Shown: in pieces, positions 12,167 through 13,456 of the stretch
Numbering within the stretch: the stretch's first letter is position 1
How the letters are laid out: every line of letters starts with the position of its first letter
Translations under genes and position numbers: made by a program
The notes under the pieces: generated by a model
The model's input: the letters and a program-made list of their open reading frames with translations, nothing else
Databases searched by the model: none
What the model was told of the DNA's origin: nothing
Assembly (NCBI GenBank): GCA_020632665.1
Contig: JACKFC010000061.1
Span: 1 to 13,456, forward strand
Length of the DNA: 13,456 bases
Origin: Deltaproteobacteria bacterium
Lineage (GTDB): Bacteria > Myxococcota_A > UBA9042
Reading direction: 5' to 3'

Positions 12167-13456
12167 TCGGTCTGCTGTTGGTCCTCAAGCCAGTGTCATC
12201 GCATGGCTCGGCGAGTTCGCGGGCGATGTGCGCGCGCTCAGCGCCAAGCCAGAGCCGGACGAGCTTCTCGCTATCGCAGCTCAGACCCTCGGTCGTTCAG
12301 GTATGCCCCACGCGATGCTCGAGGGCATCGAGGCTCTGCTGCAGTACGGCGTCAGTCCGCTCGACGTCGACGGCGGTAGCGTGCTCGATGAAGAGAACCG
12401 CGCCGATGCGGCCGCACGCGCAGCGGTGCTGCCGGTGGAGCAAGCCCGCCTACAACGCCGGATCGATCGCATTGAAGCGGCCGCGCACGGCAAGGCGGTC
12501 TGCGCCAAGGCCGGCTGCCGCAGTCGTGCCCATTCTCTGGGTCGCCGCGAGCGCGAAGTGCTCGGTCGTCACGGTGCGATGGGGGTCCAGTTGCAGTGGT
12601 TGCAGTGCTGCGATCCCGGGTGTGGTCACCGCTTCATGCCCGCAGCGACGCTGGCTGGAATCGGTCCACACAAGTACACCGCCGGCTGTGCATCGACGAT
12701 CACCATGCTCTGCACGGCCTTGCCCTATGGCAAAGGCGTCGAGTTGCTCGCTTCCGCGATGGGCATTGAGGTCAGCGAGCACAGCGCACAGGTCCTCACG
12801 ATGGAGCGCGGCGCGCAGCTCTGCGCGCTCGACCAGGCCGCCGCAGAGCAATACGCGCCTTACGATCCTACCGGTCTGCGCCGAAATTATGGTCGACCAA
12901 CCGATGCAGTGGCCTCTACCTCCGTGCCCGACGTCGCCTATCTCGAGGTCGATGGCGTCTTGCCGATGACGCGGGAGGAGATGCCCGACAAGTCCAAGCC
13001 GGTGCCCGGCGTACGCGGAGGCAAGGGCCGTCGCTACAAACTCGAGGGCCGCGAGGTCAAGAACGCTGTGCTGTACGGCCAACATGACGCGGTGCAAGAG
13101 ATGCCTTCACGTGGTTGTCTACTACGGCGCAGGTATGTCTCGCATCTTGGTCATTGGAGCGGCTTCGCGCTGTTGGTCTGGCTCGCGGTGCTGAGGCTTC
13201 GCTACGACCAGGTCAAGGTGTTGGTGGTCCTCGGCGACGGCGCCGCCTGGATTGGGTCGCTCGTGCAGTGGCTGCCGATGCGCAATCATGTGCTGCATAT
13301 CCTTGATCTATATCACGCCAAGCATCGCGTCTGGGAGGTCGCACGGGCGATCTACGGCTCGAACAACGCCGAAATCAGTACCAAGGCCAGATGGTGGTGC
13401 GACTTGGTCGAAGACGGTGGCGCAGATCTCGCCATCCGTGAGCTACGGGCGCTGGC
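12153..13456 (+). CDS. ISKra4-family transposase, N-terminal 434 residues
   Basis: The frame has no stop from ATG 12153 to the window edge, so the C-terminus is missing. GAGGT lies 6 nt upstream. After a helical N-terminal region there is a Cys/His cluster: CAKAGC (117-122), then LQCCDPGCGHRF (150-161), a likely zinc-binding DNA-recognition module. The catalytic core shows YLEVDGVLPM (263-272, first Asp at 267), GREVKNAVLYG (299-309), RRYVSHLGHW (326-335), VVLGDGAAWI (358-367, second Asp at 362) and HILDLYHAKHRVWEVARAIYG (382-402, probable third acidic residue Glu 395). These follow the order known for ISKra4 transposases. No frameshift or missing catalytic residue is seen, so unlike the neighbouring IS copies this one may be active. 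Its translation may be restrained by the upstream hairpin. Confidence 0.87.
   Translation, partial: MFERNRSAVGPQASVIAWLGEFAGDVRALSAKPEPDELLAIAAQTLGRSGMPHAMLEGIEALLQYGVSPLDVDGGSVLDEENRADAAARAAVLPVEQARLQRRIDRIEAAAHGKAVCAKAGCRSRAHSLGRREREVLGRHGAMGVQLQWLQCCDPGCGHRFMPAATLAGIGPHKYTAGCASTITMLCTALPYGKGVELLASAMGIEVSEHSAQVLTMERGAQLCALDQAAAEQYAPYDPTGLRRNYGRPTDAVASTSVPDVAYLEVDGVLPMTREEMPDKSKPVPGVRGGKGRRYKLEGREVKNAVLYGQHDAVQEMPSRGCLLRRRYVSHLGHWSGFALLVWLAVLRLRYDQVKVLVVLGDGAAWIGSLVQWLPMRNHVLHILDLYHAKHRVWEVARAIYGSNNAEISTKARWWCDLVEDGGADLAIRELRAL

Larger units (their letters stand above)
12088..13456 (+). mobile_element. ISKra4-type insertion sequence, left part
   Basis: This element is defined by its transposase. 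The left boundary is a guess placed at the structured leader; the true terminal inverted repeat cannot be identified because the right end lies beyond the window. The upstream lipoprotein frame is disrupted here, which fits an insertion point close to 12088. Confidence 0.55.

Noticed and set aside
1..13456. CRISPR array or prophage
   Set aside because: No regularly spaced direct repeats and no phage structural or integrase motifs were seen.

Overview
The window looks like chromosome from a high-GC Gram-negative bacterium, most plausibly a myxobacterium-like lineage (Myxococcota, Bradymonadota or a relative). This is inference from style: strong G/C preference at third codon positions, secreted lipoproteins with Asp/Gly/Ala-rich linkers, FG-GAP and SUMF1-type lipoproteins, and DHH-CBS proteins. 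No rRNA or tRNA was found to fix the taxonomy.

Left block (1-8357), well-kept core-like genes. A universal stress protein, cut by the window edge, runs rightward into a convergent run of four leftward genes. In transcription order these are cydA and cydB (cytochrome bd-type quinol oxidase, overlapping by 8 bp), a DHH phosphoesterase with two CBS domains, and a YbiT-like ABC-F ATPase. All have good ribosome binding sites. They may form one respiration/stress transcription unit, although a weak promoter candidate precedes ybiT. Divergent from cydA is an 801-residue lipoprotein with seven FG-GAP calcium loops and a C-terminal ASPIC/UnbV domain.

Middle block (8358-9766). Codon choice relaxes abruptly here. 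A leader with six GCGA repeats precedes a 64-residue Cys-rich orphan protein. A SUMF1-fold lipoprotein that lacks the catalytic cysteines of true formylglycine-generating enzymes follows. The repeat lies between weak -35-like and -10-like hexamers, so length-variable transcription is a testable idea.

Right block (9767-13456), insertion-sequence accumulation. A near-complete IS4-type element (9817-11175) has 16-bp terminal inverted repeats, and its transposase is split across three reading frames by what look like two one-base losses. Next come a decayed IS5-type transposase C-terminus, a short lipoprotein whose 3' end runs into the next element, and an ISKra4-type transposase open to the window end. 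The leader of that last gene can fold into a branched structure that covers its ribosome binding site.

No CRISPR array, RNA gene, prophage or clearly new multi-gene system was found. The least explained parts are the repeat-led orphan/SUMF1 pair and the structured leader of the ISKra4-type transposase.
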